Positions 6,384 to 14,963 of a stretch of 64,000 nucleotides of DNA are shown here, in pieces. The stretch spans positions 1 to 64,000 of the forward strand of contig CAZBDU010000013.1 of NCBI GenBank assembly GCA_964490725.1, written 5' to 3'. Made by a program: the position numbers and the translations under genes. Positions within the stretch are counted from its first letter, which is position 1. Every line of letters starts with the position of its first letter. Below the pieces are notes generated by a model. That model was not told the DNA's origin. It searched no databases and saw only the letters and a list, made by a program, of their open reading frames with translations. The stretch comes from CAZBDU01 sp964490725. Its GTDB lineage: Bacteria > Spirochaetota > Spirochaetia > SZUA-6 > DRHE01.

Positions 6384-9140
6384 TCAGGTCCCAGAGCTCC
6401 CCACCACGATGACTCTTCCCGATGTTCCCTCTACGACCAGCTCCTGCTCGTCACGGATGCTCACGGTGGCCCCGACCACCCCCACCACGGCCGGGATGCC
6501 GTATTCCCGGGCGGCGATAGAGCCGTGCGCCATGGGACCGCCCGTCTCCATCACAAGGCCGCCGGCCAGCACGAAGAGGGGCGTCCAACCAGGATCGGTC
6601 GAGGGGGCCACGAGGATCTCGCCCGGGGCGAGCCGTGCCCCTTCCGGGTCAAGGAGCACCCGCGCCTTGCCTCGAACGGTTCCGGCTGAAGCGGGAATCC
6701 CTCGCAGCACACCGGGACCGTCAGCAGCGTCGCCCGGCGTTGCACCCAACTCCGGCCGGGTTCCATCGGAGAGGAGGATCGCCGGGTGCTCGCGCCGGGC
6801 AACCTCGGCTTCGTAGGTTGCCTTGCGTCGACGAAGCGTCGCAGCGTCCGGACCCGAGCCGCGCCCAAGCGCCTCCCTCATCTCCCGGAGGCTCAGGAAG
6901 GAGAGATCCGTCTCATCGGCCAGGCGGCCGGCGTTCAAGAGCTCTCTGCCTGCGGGCTCGAGGAGAGTCCTTGCCAGGGCAAACAAAAGCGCGATGTAGG
7001 AGCGGGGCACCTCCTGCAGGCCGGAAAGAGCGCGCGCCCTCCGCAGGCACAGGCGCACCACCGCCGCCCGCGCTCGCCCGCGGCCTCTCGCCCGCAGGGC
7101 AAGGTCGGCGATCATCGCCTCCGCCTGCTGCGCCCCCCTGCCCAGGATCCGGCGGGGCCCCGGGATTCGGCTTCCCTGGCGAAGGTAGCCCGCCAGCGAG
7201 GCAAACAGGGGGGCCGGGTCCTCCGACCAGCGCTTCAGCCCGGCGTCCAGCTCCGTCGCGCAGCGGTGGCCGTGACGGCGAAGGAACGCGACCAGCGCTT
7301 CACGAAATCCCACGGGAAGCCGCCCTTCGCGGTACCCCCGCGCCAGCGCCTGTGGGGAGGAGCCGCGCAGCGTCTCTGCCAGCGGTTCGTCCTTGCCCGC
7401 CTGGACGGCCAGGTCCCAGAGGTCGATGTCCATCTCCGTGGTGGGGTTTCCGGGCGCTGCCCGCAGGCAGGTCTGGATCTCCCCGTCGGTCGCCAGTCCT
7501 TGGAGCAGCCTGCGTCCCAGCCAGAGGAACCCTCTGGCTGGAAGCAGAACCGAGGGCATGATGCCGAGCAGACCGCGGACTGTTTCGGCTGAGAACAGCC
7601 GCTGGACCGCCTCCGGCCGCCGCTCGATGGGCGTCGACTCGAGCCGCGCCGCCGCGGCCTCGAATGCTGCGCGGAGGCGCCGTACCCGCAGGCGGGTCCC
7701 CTGGGGATGCACGATCGACTGCACGAGGTGCCAGTAAAGGCCCGAGCGAATCACGAAGGAAAGGGCGTGGCGGAGCAGAGGAAGCGGTGACCTGTAGATC
7801 GGAGAGAAGCTCGGGTCTTCGGTGAGACGCTCGATCGAAGCACCGGCTCGTGCCGAGATCCCGCTCACCATCTGCGCGAGGAGCCTCCGCCCCACCGCGC
7901 TGCGCAGCGCCCCGGTCACATCGATATAGAGTCTGCCGGCTGCTTCGGTCAAGAAGCTCGGCCCTGCCAGCCGGTCGGCAGGAGGGAAACCGAAGCAGGA
8001 GGCCACCGCGGAGATCAGGAGTCGGAAGACCGAGGCGCCCAGCGGCGTGAAGGGTCGCTCCATCCCCTGCGATGCGTTCAGCGAGTAGTACGCTCGAAGG
8101 TCGCCGGCCGGCTCCGGAGCCCCCGCAGGAAGCGGGAAGAGCGTGGTGATCGGACGCGCCTGCAGGATCCAGCGCTTTCCCTCCCCGTCGATCGCCCACT
8201 CCACGTCCTGAGGTCCTTTCAGGAACCGGGCGATGCTGCGGCCCAGCCGCACGATATCGGCCAGCTCACGGCGGTCGATGCACGGCGCGGATGAGGGCGC
8301 CTCCGGTGCGCTCCGTTCGACCCCTCCCTGCGGCAGGGGCCGGATGATGAGCTCGTTCTTCCCCCGCCTTTCCTCGATCACCGTCGCGCCGTCGGTGCCC
8401 ACCACGAAGTGATCCGGGACCACGCTTCCGGACACGACCGCCTCGCCGAGCCCGGGCGCGGCATCCACCACCGCTTCACGCCTGCTGCCGCTGATCGGAT
8501 TCGCAGTGAACAGGACTCCCGCGGCCCGCGCGTCGACAAGACGCTGGACGACGACAGCCATGCGCACGCTGCGTTGGTCGATACGCCGCTCGGCGCGATA
8601 GATTGTAGCCCGGTCGCTCCACAGGGAGACCCAGCAGCGCCTGACCTCCTCGGCCACCCGCACCGCCCCTGTTACGTTGAGGTAGCTGTCCTGCTGTCCG
8701 GCGAAGCTTGAACCCGGGAGATCCTCCGCGGTCGCGGAGGATCGCACGGCCACCGCGACGCCGTCCCCTCCCATGCGGGCGTAGCTGCCGGAGATTGCCT
8801 GGAACACCGGCGCCGGCAGGCGGCCTGCGGCAAGAATCCGTCGAATCCGTCCTGCAAGCTCCCGCAGGCGGCCAAGGTCGGCGGCGGGCAGCTCTTGCAG
8901 GCGTTCCAGGAGCGGCTGCACCTCCTTCACCCTTGCCGCACCCTCGTAGGCGCGGGTCGTAACGCAGAACCCTTCCGGGACTGGAAACCCCAGGCGGACC
9001 ATCCGTCCCAGGTTGAGGGCCTTGCCGCCCACAAGCGGCAGCAGGTCTTCACCGATCTCACCCAGCGGCAGAACCAGCGGCGCCGCCGAGGCCGAGCCGG
9101 ATTCGGGTCCGATCGACGAGCTGTCGAAAGTCATCTTCAT
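6384..9140 (-). CDS. Rifampicin-phosphotransferase-like dikinase
   Basis: A 918-residue protein of the PEP synthase/pyruvate phosphate dikinase superfamily. Residues about 30-335 form the ATP-grasp PPDK_N domain (LVGGKALNLGRMVRLGFPVP; AVRSSATAEDLPGSSFAGQ; QDVEWAID). The swivelling phosphohistidine domain is at the extreme C-terminus (ETGGPMAHGSIAAREYGIP, His872). In true PEP synthase the histidine is central and a TIM barrel follows; here the barrel is absent and a roughly 480-residue helical domain lies between, which is the order of rifampicin phosphotransferase. It may phosphorylate an antibiotic-like or other hydroxylated compound; substrate is not shown. The TetR gene 9210-9818 lies upstream in the same direction, with an operator between them. 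Confidence 0.82.
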   Translation of the reverse strand: MKMTFDSSSIGPESGSASAAPLVLPLGEIGEDLLPLVGGKALNLGRMVRLGFPVPEGFCVTTRAYEGAARVKEVQPLLERLQELPAADLGRLRELAGRIRRILAAGRLPAPVFQAISGSYARMGGDGVAVAVRSSATAEDLPGSSFAGQQDSYLNVTGAVRVAEEVRRCWVSLWSDRATIYRAERRIDQRSVRMAVVVQRLVDARAAGVLFTANPISGSRREAVVDAAPGLGEAVVSGSVVPDHFVVGTDGATVIEERRGKNELIIRPLPQGGVERSAPEAPSSAPCIDRRELADIVRLGRSIARFLKGPQDVEWAIDGEGKRWILQARPITTLFPLPAGAPEPAGDLRAYYSLNASQGMERPFTPLGASVFRLLISAVASCFGFPPADRLAGPSFLTEAAGRLYIDVTGALRSAVGRRLLAQMVSGISARAGASIERLTEDPSFSPIYRSPLPLLRHALSFVIRSGLYWHLVQSIVHPQGTRLRVRRLRAAFEAAAARLESTPIERRPEAVQRLFSAETVRGLLGIMPSVLLPARGFLWLGRRLLQGLATDGEIQTCLRAAPGNPTTEMDIDLWDLAVQAGKDEPLAETLRGSSPQALARGYREGRLPVGFREALVAFLRRHGHRCATELDAGLKRWSEDPAPLFASLAGYLRQGSRIPGPRRILGRGAQQAEAMIADLALRARGRGRARAAVVRLCLRRARALSGLQEVPRSYIALLFALARTLLEPAGRELLNAGRLADETDLSFLSLREMREALGRGSGPDAATLRRRKATYEAEVARREHPAILLSDGTRPELGATPGDAADGPGVLRGIPASAGTVRGKARVLLDPEGARLAPGEILVAPSTDPGWTPLFVLAGGLVMETGGPMAHGSIAAREYGIPAVVGVVGATVSIRDEQELVVEGTSGRVIVVGSSGT

Positions 9141-9171
9141 CTTCTCCTTCCGTTGCCCCGAGGCAACGTTG

Positions 9172-9190
9172 TAATTGACTGATCAATTAA
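9172..9190. promoter_or_regulatory. TetR operator 1 (before the dikinase gene)
   Basis: TAATTGACTGATCAATTAA is an imperfect palindrome between the TetR gene and the dikinase gene. On the other strand it reads TTAATTGATCAGTCAATTA and matches the second copy at 9845-9864 at 16 of 19 positions, which makes it a convincing shared operator. Confidence 0.75.
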
Positions 9191-9209
9191 GGCCGGGTGA
9201 AAAAAAATC

Positions 9210-9818
9210 TCATCTGGGCAGCAATCCCTGAAGCACGGTGCTGAGGATACCGTCTACGATCTGCTCATGGGAGAAACGCAGGACTGCCGGATCCTTCAGT
9301 ACCTGGCGGCGCAGGACCAGGTCCATGACGCCGCCCAGCAGGTACTGAGTGGCGAAGGCAGGATCCGCCCTGCGCAACGTCCCTTCGGCCATCTGCCGTT
9401 CCAGGTAGCGTTCGAGCGAGGAGGTCGCCTCGGCGACCAGCGAAATGCCCACTGGCGCGACCCCCGCGTTGTGGATGGCCTCGGGAAGATACAGACGCAT
9501 GAGATTGACGAAACGCTCGTTCTCCACGATCTGGAGGAGACGGCGGATCAGGGTTCGCAGCATCGCTTCGGGGGGGAGGTCGGGCATCTCTGTTTCCATC
9601 GTTCGCATCAGGCCCAGTGCGGACCGCTGTTCCATGGCGCTGCGCAGAAGATCCTCTTTGCTGTCGAAATAGTGGTAGATGAGGCCCGGCGTGATTCCGG
9701 CGGCCCTGGCGATGTCGCGGTTAGTAGCCCTGGCGAAGCCCTTTTCCGCGAACACCCGCACGGCCGCCTCCAGGATCTGCTCGCGGCGGTCTGCGCCGGT
9801 CCCCGGGGTCCTGCCCAT
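9210..9818 (-). CDS. TetR/AcrR-family regulator
   Basis: A 202-residue regulator with the TetR N-terminal helix-turn-helix (REQILEAAVRVFAEKGFARATNRDIARAAGITPGLIYHYFDSKEDLL, residues about 12-56) and a helical C-terminal ligand domain. ATG at 9818 has AAGGAG five bases upstream. Operators with the same sequence lie before this gene (9845-9864) and before the dikinase gene (9172-9190), so it very likely represses both, and a compound acted on by the dikinase is a reasonable inducer. Confidence 0.93.
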   Translation of the reverse strand: MGRTPGTGADRREQILEAAVRVFAEKGFARATNRDIARAAGITPGLIYHYFDSKEDLLRSAMEQRSALGLMRTMETEMPDLPPEAMLRTLIRRLLQIVENERFVNLMRLYLPEAIHNAGVAPVGISLVAEATSSLERYLERQMAEGTLRRADPAFATQYLLGGVMDLVLRRQVLKDPAVLRFSHEQIVDGILSTVLQGLLPR

Positions 9819-9844
9819 CTTCGCTCCTTGCCAGCTTTCAGCCG

Positions 9845-9864
9845 TTAATTATCTGACCAATTAA
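9845..9864. promoter_or_regulatory. TetR operator 2 (before the TetR gene)
   Basis: TTAATTATCTGACCAATTAA; on the other strand TTAATTGGTCAGATAATTAA. Consensus with operator 1 is TTAATTGRTCAGWYAATTA. It lies about 27 bp upstream of the TetR start codon. Confidence 0.75.
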
Positions 9865-10152
9865 ATAATCATCCTATTCGGACAACGTGTCAAGTTGTCA
9901 TGATTCGGAGTCAACCATGTGCTTTGGAGGTGCGAGTGAATCTGGAGGTAGGCGGCTCCGCACCCTCGGCAGCTGTTTGCGCAGTGGCAGGGCTGAACAG
10001 ACAGATCCCGCAGCAGAAGAACCAGGTGCATGGCCTGCTGACGGACAACGGGATCCCCGATCGAAGCCTGGGCAACCAGATGGTGGACCGTCCGGCGCCG
10101 GCCCCGCTGCACACCGGACCGGCCGCCGCCCGGACACCTCCCCGGCCGCAGG
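9865..10152. other. Non-coding gap
   Basis: Nearly 290 bp between the TetR promoter and the end of the next gene. Open frames on both strands here are short, lack ribosome sites and resemble no family I know. Nothing else was recognised. Confidence 0.6.
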
Positions 10153-11115
10153 CTAGAACAGACGCAGGCCCAGCTTCAGCGCCAGGAACAGGTCGACGGG
10201 GCCGAAGAAGGAGAGCGTATCAATCGAGCTGGCCATCTTGCCGCCGTACTCCAGCTCGAGAATCAGCCGCTTCAGGAAGGGGTTGCCCGTCAACCCGTCC
10301 AGGTGCAGCCCCAGCCCCAGGCCGGCGGCGAACATGTACCGGAAGGAGCTCACGTACCCGCCCGAATAGGTGTACCGGGTCATCGGCGTGGACCAGGGAA
10401 AGAATCCGGCGCTCACGCACAGAGAGATGGGCACGTTCTCCAGCCGGTGCCGCCACTTGGCAAACACGGACAGGTTCACCGACTGCAGATAGGGGCCGGA
10501 GGCGATGCGGGCCCGCAGGCCTATTTGGTTGAAGAGGTGAAGCAGCAGCTCCAGGTCCCCGCCGAAGGAGGGGCCGGTGTCCTGGAACGCCCCTTCGGCC
10601 TGCGTGTCAGCGGCACCGACGTTCAGTATGTCGAAGTGTGCCCCGCTCAGCACGATGCCGGCCACCCGCGGGGCCGGGCCCGCCCCGCCTCGGCCGGCCG
10701 CGGAGGGCAGAAGCGTCCGGATGGTTTCCGCGCGGGAACGGTACTGGCGGCCCGTGGCCTGCAGGTAATGCCCTTCCTCCAGATTGCGCTGCTCCCCTGC
10801 CCACACGTAGTGGAAGACCAGCCGGCTCTTCTCCGCGCGGGCCAGATACACGCTGTCCACCAGATCCAGGTAACAGGGGTGCCCGTCCAGCTCGACGCTC
10901 GCGGCGTACACGTCGTAGATCTCCCGGAGAGTGTAGCGCTTCGGGTCTATCTCCTCTTCCAGCGCCACGACCAGCTCCTCCGCACCCACCTCCGTGACTT
11001 GCAGCGTCGCCTGCGCGCCCGCTGCCCCGGCGCCGGCCTCCTGAGCAACCGAGAAGGAGGCGCAGACCGCAAGCAGCCAGACTGCCGTGCAGAGGGTCCT
11101 ACAGGATGTTGGCAT
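10153..11115 (-). CDS. Secreted protein, possible outer-membrane barrel
   Basis: A 320-residue protein with a signal peptide (TLCTAVWLLAVCASFSVAQEA). The first half of the mature protein is soluble and acidic; the second half from about residue 185 alternates amphipathic stretches (LELLLHLFNQIGLRARIASG, FRYMFAAGLGLGLHLDGL, LILELEYGGKMASS) and the chain ends in phenylalanine (LGLRLF), features of outer-membrane beta-barrels. ATG at 11115 has a strong AGGAGG site and overlaps the stop of the upstream protease gene, so the two are translationally coupled. No family was recognised; function unknown. Confidence 0.6.
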   Translation of the reverse strand: MPTSCRTLCTAVWLLAVCASFSVAQEAGAGAAGAQATLQVTEVGAEELVVALEEEIDPKRYTLREIYDVYAASVELDGHPCYLDLVDSVYLARAEKSRLVFHYVWAGEQRNLEEGHYLQATGRQYRSRAETIRTLLPSAAGRGGAGPAPRVAGIVLSGAHFDILNVGAADTQAEGAFQDTGPSFGGDLELLLHLFNQIGLRARIASGPYLQSVNLSVFAKWRHRLENVPISLCVSAGFFPWSTPMTRYTYSGGYVSSFRYMFAAGLGLGLHLDGLTGNPFLKRLILELEYGGKMASSIDTLSFFGPVDLFLALKLGLRLF

Positions 11116-12553
11116 CGGTGTGCCTCCTGATCATGCTGTAGACGTAGTCGGAGACCTCCTCCAGGTCCTTCAGCGACTTGCCCTTGGGCAGATGCAGGAC
11201 CTGGAGGTAGCGGGTCCTGTCCTCGAAGTGGTCGTCGATGAACCCCAGCAGGTCGCCCGGCTTCACCCCCCGGCTGGCCAGGAAGCTGTCCGCGTGGACC
11301 CTGCGCACCTCGTAGAAGGTCAGGCTTACCAGCCGGTTTTTGACGTACACCCGCTCGGTCCGCAGGCCGTCGGGGTTCACCTCGAAGCCGAAGTGGGGAT
11401 ACAGGGAGGAAAGCCGGTTCCCCTCCCGGGTGGCGTTGTAGATGGCGTAGTCCGGCCGGCGGGCCAGTCGCACCCAGCGATCCAGCTGCCTGCCGTCTTC
11501 CTTCTGGACCTTCAGATGCACCCAGGTGCCCGCCTCCAGATCGTAGAGCATCTCCTGGGCCTGAGGAATCCGCTCGACCGGCTCGTGATCCAGCTCCAGG
11601 AGGCGGTCGCCCACCTCGATGCCGCAGGCCCTCACCGGCGAGGTGGGGAACAGGTCGATGATCTCCACCTGGCCCTTCTCCCGCCAGCTCTCGCTCAGGA
11701 GCAGCCCCAGCCAGGGCCGGCGGATGTCCCGCCCTTCCAGCATGCGGTCCACGGCCCCCAGGATCGCCATGGACGGCACGGCGAAGTTGATCCCCTCGCC
11801 CAGATAGCCGGTCACCACCATGCCGTAGATGTGCGAATCGTCGCCGATGACCAGCCCGCCGCTGGCTCCCGGGGACACGTCGGCGTCCATCTGCAGCCAG
11901 CTCCCCACCTCCGGAGCCCTCCGCTTCACGGCGCTGACGATCCCCCGGGTGAGGCTCGAAGCGTACCCGCGGGAGTGGCCCAGGCAGTGGATGCCGAACC
12001 CCTGCACCAGGGCGTCGCTGTTTCCCAGCAGATCGTGGATCCGGTAGGGCATCGGAAGCGGCTCGGGCAGCTCCAGGACCGCCAGGTCGCTCAGCGAGTC
12101 GCTGGAGAGAATCTCCGCGTGTTCCAGGATCTTCTCCCCGCCCTTCACCAGGATGTTCGCCTCCTGGGTCTCCTCCTGGTAGACGCCTTCCACCACGTGG
12201 AAGGCGGTGAGCACGTGCCGGGAGTCTACCAGGAAGCCGGTCCCGTAGGCGCCCGGGTAGTCCCGCCGGATCAGCCCGCCGGGTCCCTTGTAGGAGCGAT
12301 CCACCAGGATCTCCACCAGGAGCCGGTGATACTCGGGTACAGAGGGCAGGGCGGCCGCCGTGGCGGGCTGCTCGAGCCCCAGGCGGAGCTGCAGGTATTT
12401 CTGTGTGTTCGGCCGGTTGGTCGTCCGGAATCCCTCGATCAGCTCGCCGAAGAGGCGGATCTCCTCCCGCGGGTCCAGCTTCCGCACCGCACGCATGTTG
12501 TTCACCGCCGACCACACGCGGAAATACTCGCCCCGGCTGCTCCACTCCTCCAC
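11099..12553 (-). CDS. Trypsin-like serine protease with PDZ-like region
   Basis: A 484-residue HtrA/DegP-like protein. The catalytic triad is visible: His in SRHVLTAFHVVEG, Asp in DSLSDLAVLEL, Ser in SPGASGGLVIGDD, with the oxyanion-type GTGFLVDS strand before. A PDZ-like segment follows (PWLGLLLSES; VRACGIEVGDRLLELDHEPV) and a second less clear one near FLASRGVKPGDLLGFID. HtrA proteases are normally exported, but this start (GTG, 12553) shows no signal peptide and no ribosome site, and the upstream in-frame stop at about 12618 falls beside a broken regulator gene. The 5' end may therefore have been lost in a rearrangement. It overlaps the next gene, a candidate partner or substrate. Confidence 0.8.
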   Translation of the reverse strand: MEEWSSRGEYFRVWSAVNNMRAVRKLDPREEIRLFGELIEGFRTTNRPNTQKYLQLRLGLEQPATAAALPSVPEYHRLLVEILVDRSYKGPGGLIRRDYPGAYGTGFLVDSRHVLTAFHVVEGVYQEETQEANILVKGGEKILEHAEILSSDSLSDLAVLELPEPLPMPYRIHDLLGNSDALVQGFGIHCLGHSRGYASSLTRGIVSAVKRRAPEVGSWLQMDADVSPGASGGLVIGDDSHIYGMVVTGYLGEGINFAVPSMAILGAVDRMLEGRDIRRPWLGLLLSESWREKGQVEIIDLFPTSPVRACGIEVGDRLLELDHEPVERIPQAQEMLYDLEAGTWVHLKVQKEDGRQLDRWVRLARRPDYAIYNATREGNRLSSLYPHFGFEVNPDGLRTERVYVKNRLVSLTFYEVRRVHADSFLASRGVKPGDLLGFIDDHFEDRTRYLQVLHLPKGKSLKDLEEVSDYVYSMIRRHTDANIL

Positions 12554-12617
12554 GCGCCGGAGCTGGACGACTCCTCGAAAGATACTTTCAGAAAGATGGC
12601 AAGCACGGCAATCTCAG

Positions 12618-13114
12618 GGGGGGATTGCGACAGGAGCCTACTCCTACCTGAACCTGCTGCTGCACCTGATCCAGAAGCACGCGGGGCGGGACATCGCCGT
12701 CCTGACCTCCAAGCTGTTCCTGATCGACGTGGACAGGCGCAGCCAGTCCCGGTTCGTCGTCTTCCAGGGGCAGAAGAGGCACCAGGACGGGCAGGTCCGG
12801 CGCGTGCAGGAGTTCATCGAGGCCACTACGCGGAGAACATACGCGTGGGCGACCTGGCCGGCGCCTTTGCCCTCGGCCGGAGAAACCTGGAGCGCCGCTT
12901 CCGAAAAGCCACCTGCAACACGGTTTCAGAGCACGCCCATCGGGTGAAGGTCGAGGCCGCCGAGGCAAGCCTGGAGTCGGGCAGGATGACGGTGTACGAG
13001 GTGGTGGACCGCCTGGGTTACTCCGATCTCAAGGCCTTCCGGACGGCGTTCAAGAGAATCACGGGGCTGTCTCCGAGCCAGTACCGCAACAGGTACAGCA
13101 GGGCCGCCTCGTAG
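12618..13114 (+). pseudogene. Remnant of a GlxA-type AraC regulator
   Basis: The C-terminal half of a DJ-1/PfpI-AraC (GlxA) regulator is split over two frames. The first part (AYSYLNLLLHLIQKHAGRDIA to RRVQEFIEA) is followed, after one missing C in GAGGCCACTACG near 12823, by HYAENIRVGDLAGAFALGRR and the second AraC helix-turn-helix (VYEVVDRLGYSDLKAFRTAF) to the stop at 13114. The N-terminal DJ-1 domain is absent; its place is occupied by the opposite-strand protease gene. The truncation is a real loss; the single-base shift could also be an assembly error. Confidence 0.8.
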
Positions 13115-13235
13115 AAGCCCGTGCCGCGGCGGAATCCGGCGGCCGCCTCGAGGCGGGCTCGCCCGCGATTGCCCCCCGGTCCCGGCGATTGCCCCCCGGC
13201 CCCGGCGGTGTTATCTTCGGGGCAAGGTGAACCGC

Positions 13236-13763
13236 ATGGACCGGCCGGAAGGCAACGTTCAGTTCCGAGGGATGGCCCTGGCCTTTGGCCTGCGCGACCT
13301 GCTATCCCCGCCGGAGCGCAGGCTGCGCGAGGCGGGACTGCGGTCGGGCATCCGGGTGCTCGACTACGGCTGCGGACCGGGCAGCTACTCTCTGGCAGCG
13401 GCCGGGCAGGTCGGGGAGGGCGGGCGGGTGTTCGCCCTGGACGTCCATCCTCTGGCGGTCCGCAGTGTGGAGAGCCGCGCCAGGAAGAAGGGGCTGCGGA
13501 ACGTGGTAACCGTCCGTTCCGGCTGCGCTACCGGCCTGGAGGCGGGAAGCATCGACGTGGTGCTGCTGTACGACGTCCTTCACGGCCTCCGGGAGCCCGC
13601 CTGCATTCTGCAGGAGCTGCACCGGGTGCTGAAGAGCGAAGGGACCCTCTCCGTCCACGATCCCCACATGGAGGAAGATCGAATACTGGCCGCCATCACC
13701 GGCGGCGGGCTGTTCCGCCTGGGGGAGAAGAAATCCAGGAGCTACGCCTTCCGCAAGACCTGA
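13236..13763 (+). CDS. Class I SAM-dependent methyltransferase
   Basis: About 175 residues with the SAM-binding motif I RVLDYGCGPGSYSL, the acidic motif after it (RVFALDVHPLAVRSVE), motif IV IDVVLLYDVLHGL and a Methyltransf_11-like ending (LHRVLKSEGTLSVHDPHM). ATG at 13236 is preferred because AAGGTGA sits seven bases upstream; a GTG at 13227 would add three residues. The substrate is unknown. It stands alone on the plus strand and converges with the FMN-binding gene. Confidence 0.85.
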   Translation: MDRPEGNVQFRGMALAFGLRDLLSPPERRLREAGLRSGIRVLDYGCGPGSYSLAAAGQVGEGGRVFALDVHPLAVRSVESRARKKGLRNVVTVRSGCATGLEAGSIDVVLLYDVLHGLREPACILQELHRVLKSEGTLSVHDPHMEEDRILAAITGGGLFRLGEKKSRSYAFRKT

Positions 13764-13776
13764 ACAGACACCCAAC

Positions 13777-13801
13777 CGCTGCGGTCAGAGCCTCCGCAGC
13801 G
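13777..13801. terminator. Hairpin between convergent genes
   Basis: CGCTGCGG and CCGCAGCG form an 8-bp stem with a 9-nt loop between the ends of the methyltransferase and FMN-binding genes. A bidirectional terminator is plausible; no T-run follows. Confidence 0.4.
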
Positions 13802-13824
13802 CCGATCCCTCGGGGCTCACCGGT

Positions 13825-14718
13825 CTACGGCGTGCCGGCTCTGCTGAGGGCATCTTCCACCGCCTTCATGTACGCCTTGCTGGTGGTGGTGGCTCCCGTA
13901 ATCGCATCGGTGTTCGCACTCTGATCCCGGATGATCTTGTTGAACACGCCCTGGGCGTATTCGGCGTATACGCTGTGAGGGCCCCCCACCGCCGAGACCC
14001 CTGCGATCCTGCCGGCGCGCACCTCCACCTCTACGCGATAGGTGATCTTGCCGATCTCCGATTCCCCGGAGTACAGCCCGTCGGGTATTCCCGCGCCGCT
14101 CACCTCCCTGATAGCCATCCTGCGATACTTTTCCAGGCCCTGCTCGGAAAGCGTCAGCCCCGCCACCCCCACGACCACCGCGGCCAGGACGACGGCGGAG
14201 ATGAGGCGCTCGGCCCGGCTCTCCTTCTCCCGGCGCTGGCCGAAGGGCCGGAGAGTGGAAAACAGAATGGCAGTGACCATACAGGCCAGCCCCACCGCGG
14301 CCGTGATGGTGACCCGCGCGGTGTAGGACGCGTAGCGGTCCTCCATGCCCGACAGGTGGAGGCCGGCGTCCGATACCGACGACAGGCCGCTGACTGCGGG
14401 TCCGAGGCCGAACCAGACCAGCGCGAACACACCGGTCAGGAGCAGCCACTTGAGGGCGACCCAGCCGAAGCGCAGGATGCCCCAACTGAAGAACAGGCTG
14501 TAGAGGCAGGAAGTCACAACGAAGGCGAAGGACGGGTAGGTGATCATCCAGCGGAACACAGCCAGTATTCCACGATCGACAGTGGCGTAGGCGCCGGCGT
14601 CGATGGCAGTCTTCACACCCAGGAGCACGAGTACCGCCGCAAGGCCGCCGATGATTGCAGCGGCCAGGACGATGTGGACGGATTTCAGGATTCTCGACCA
14701 GAGAGCTTTGCCACGCAT
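13825..14718 (-). CDS. Membrane protein with C-terminal FMN-binding domain
   Basis: With the ATG at 14718 (GGAG 11 bases upstream) the protein is 297 residues: about five hydrophobic segments in the first 190 residues, then a small extracytoplasmic domain (GLYSGESEIGKITYRVEVEV, AQGVFNKIIRDQ). The end DAITGATTTSKAY fits the ApbE flavinylation motif D-x-x-(S/T)-G-A-T-x-x-(T/S), where FMN is joined to the threonine. Such domains pass electrons across membranes, as in RnfG/NqrC or flavinylated reductases. No ApbE gene is in the window. The frame can be opened to 14820, but that extension lacks a ribosome site. Confidence 0.8.
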   Translation of the reverse strand: MRGKALWSRILKSVHIVLAAAIIGGLAAVLVLLGVKTAIDAGAYATVDRGILAVFRWMITYPSFAFVVTSCLYSLFFSWGILRFGWVALKWLLLTGVFALVWFGLGPAVSGLSSVSDAGLHLSGMEDRYASYTARVTITAAVGLACMVTAILFSTLRPFGQRREKESRAERLISAVVLAAVVVGVAGLTLSEQGLEKYRRMAIREVSGAGIPDGLYSGESEIGKITYRVEVEVRAGRIAGVSAVGGPHSVYAEYAQGVFNKIIRDQSANTDAITGATTTSKAYMKAVEDALSRAGTP

Positions 14719-14963
14719 GATCCAAGCTACTCCGACAATGGTGTTCCACCGGGCATCCGCATCACGTCCGGGCACGAATCCGCAGGATGCCGCCGCGGTG
14801 GTGAATTCTCCGGGGTGCAATATGCCTCACAGGCCGACAATCCACCATAGGGAATCCTCCCCATTTTGCGACTGGTCAAGGCGGCACGGGACCGCTTCGG
14901 CTCAACGCGGAACTGTTTGCTTGTAGACCTGTAAACGCTCTGTCCCGCCCGGTTCGGTGCGGC

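Noticed and set aside
7720..7745. TGGCACC...TGC resemblance to a sigma-54 promoter on the minus strand
   Set aside because: The spacing between the GG and GC elements is wrong and it lies inside the dikinase gene with no activator sites nearby.
11087..13114. A 675-residue plus-strand frame
   Set aside because: Its first 1.4 kb is antisense to the serine protease gene; only its end is the real AraC-type remnant.
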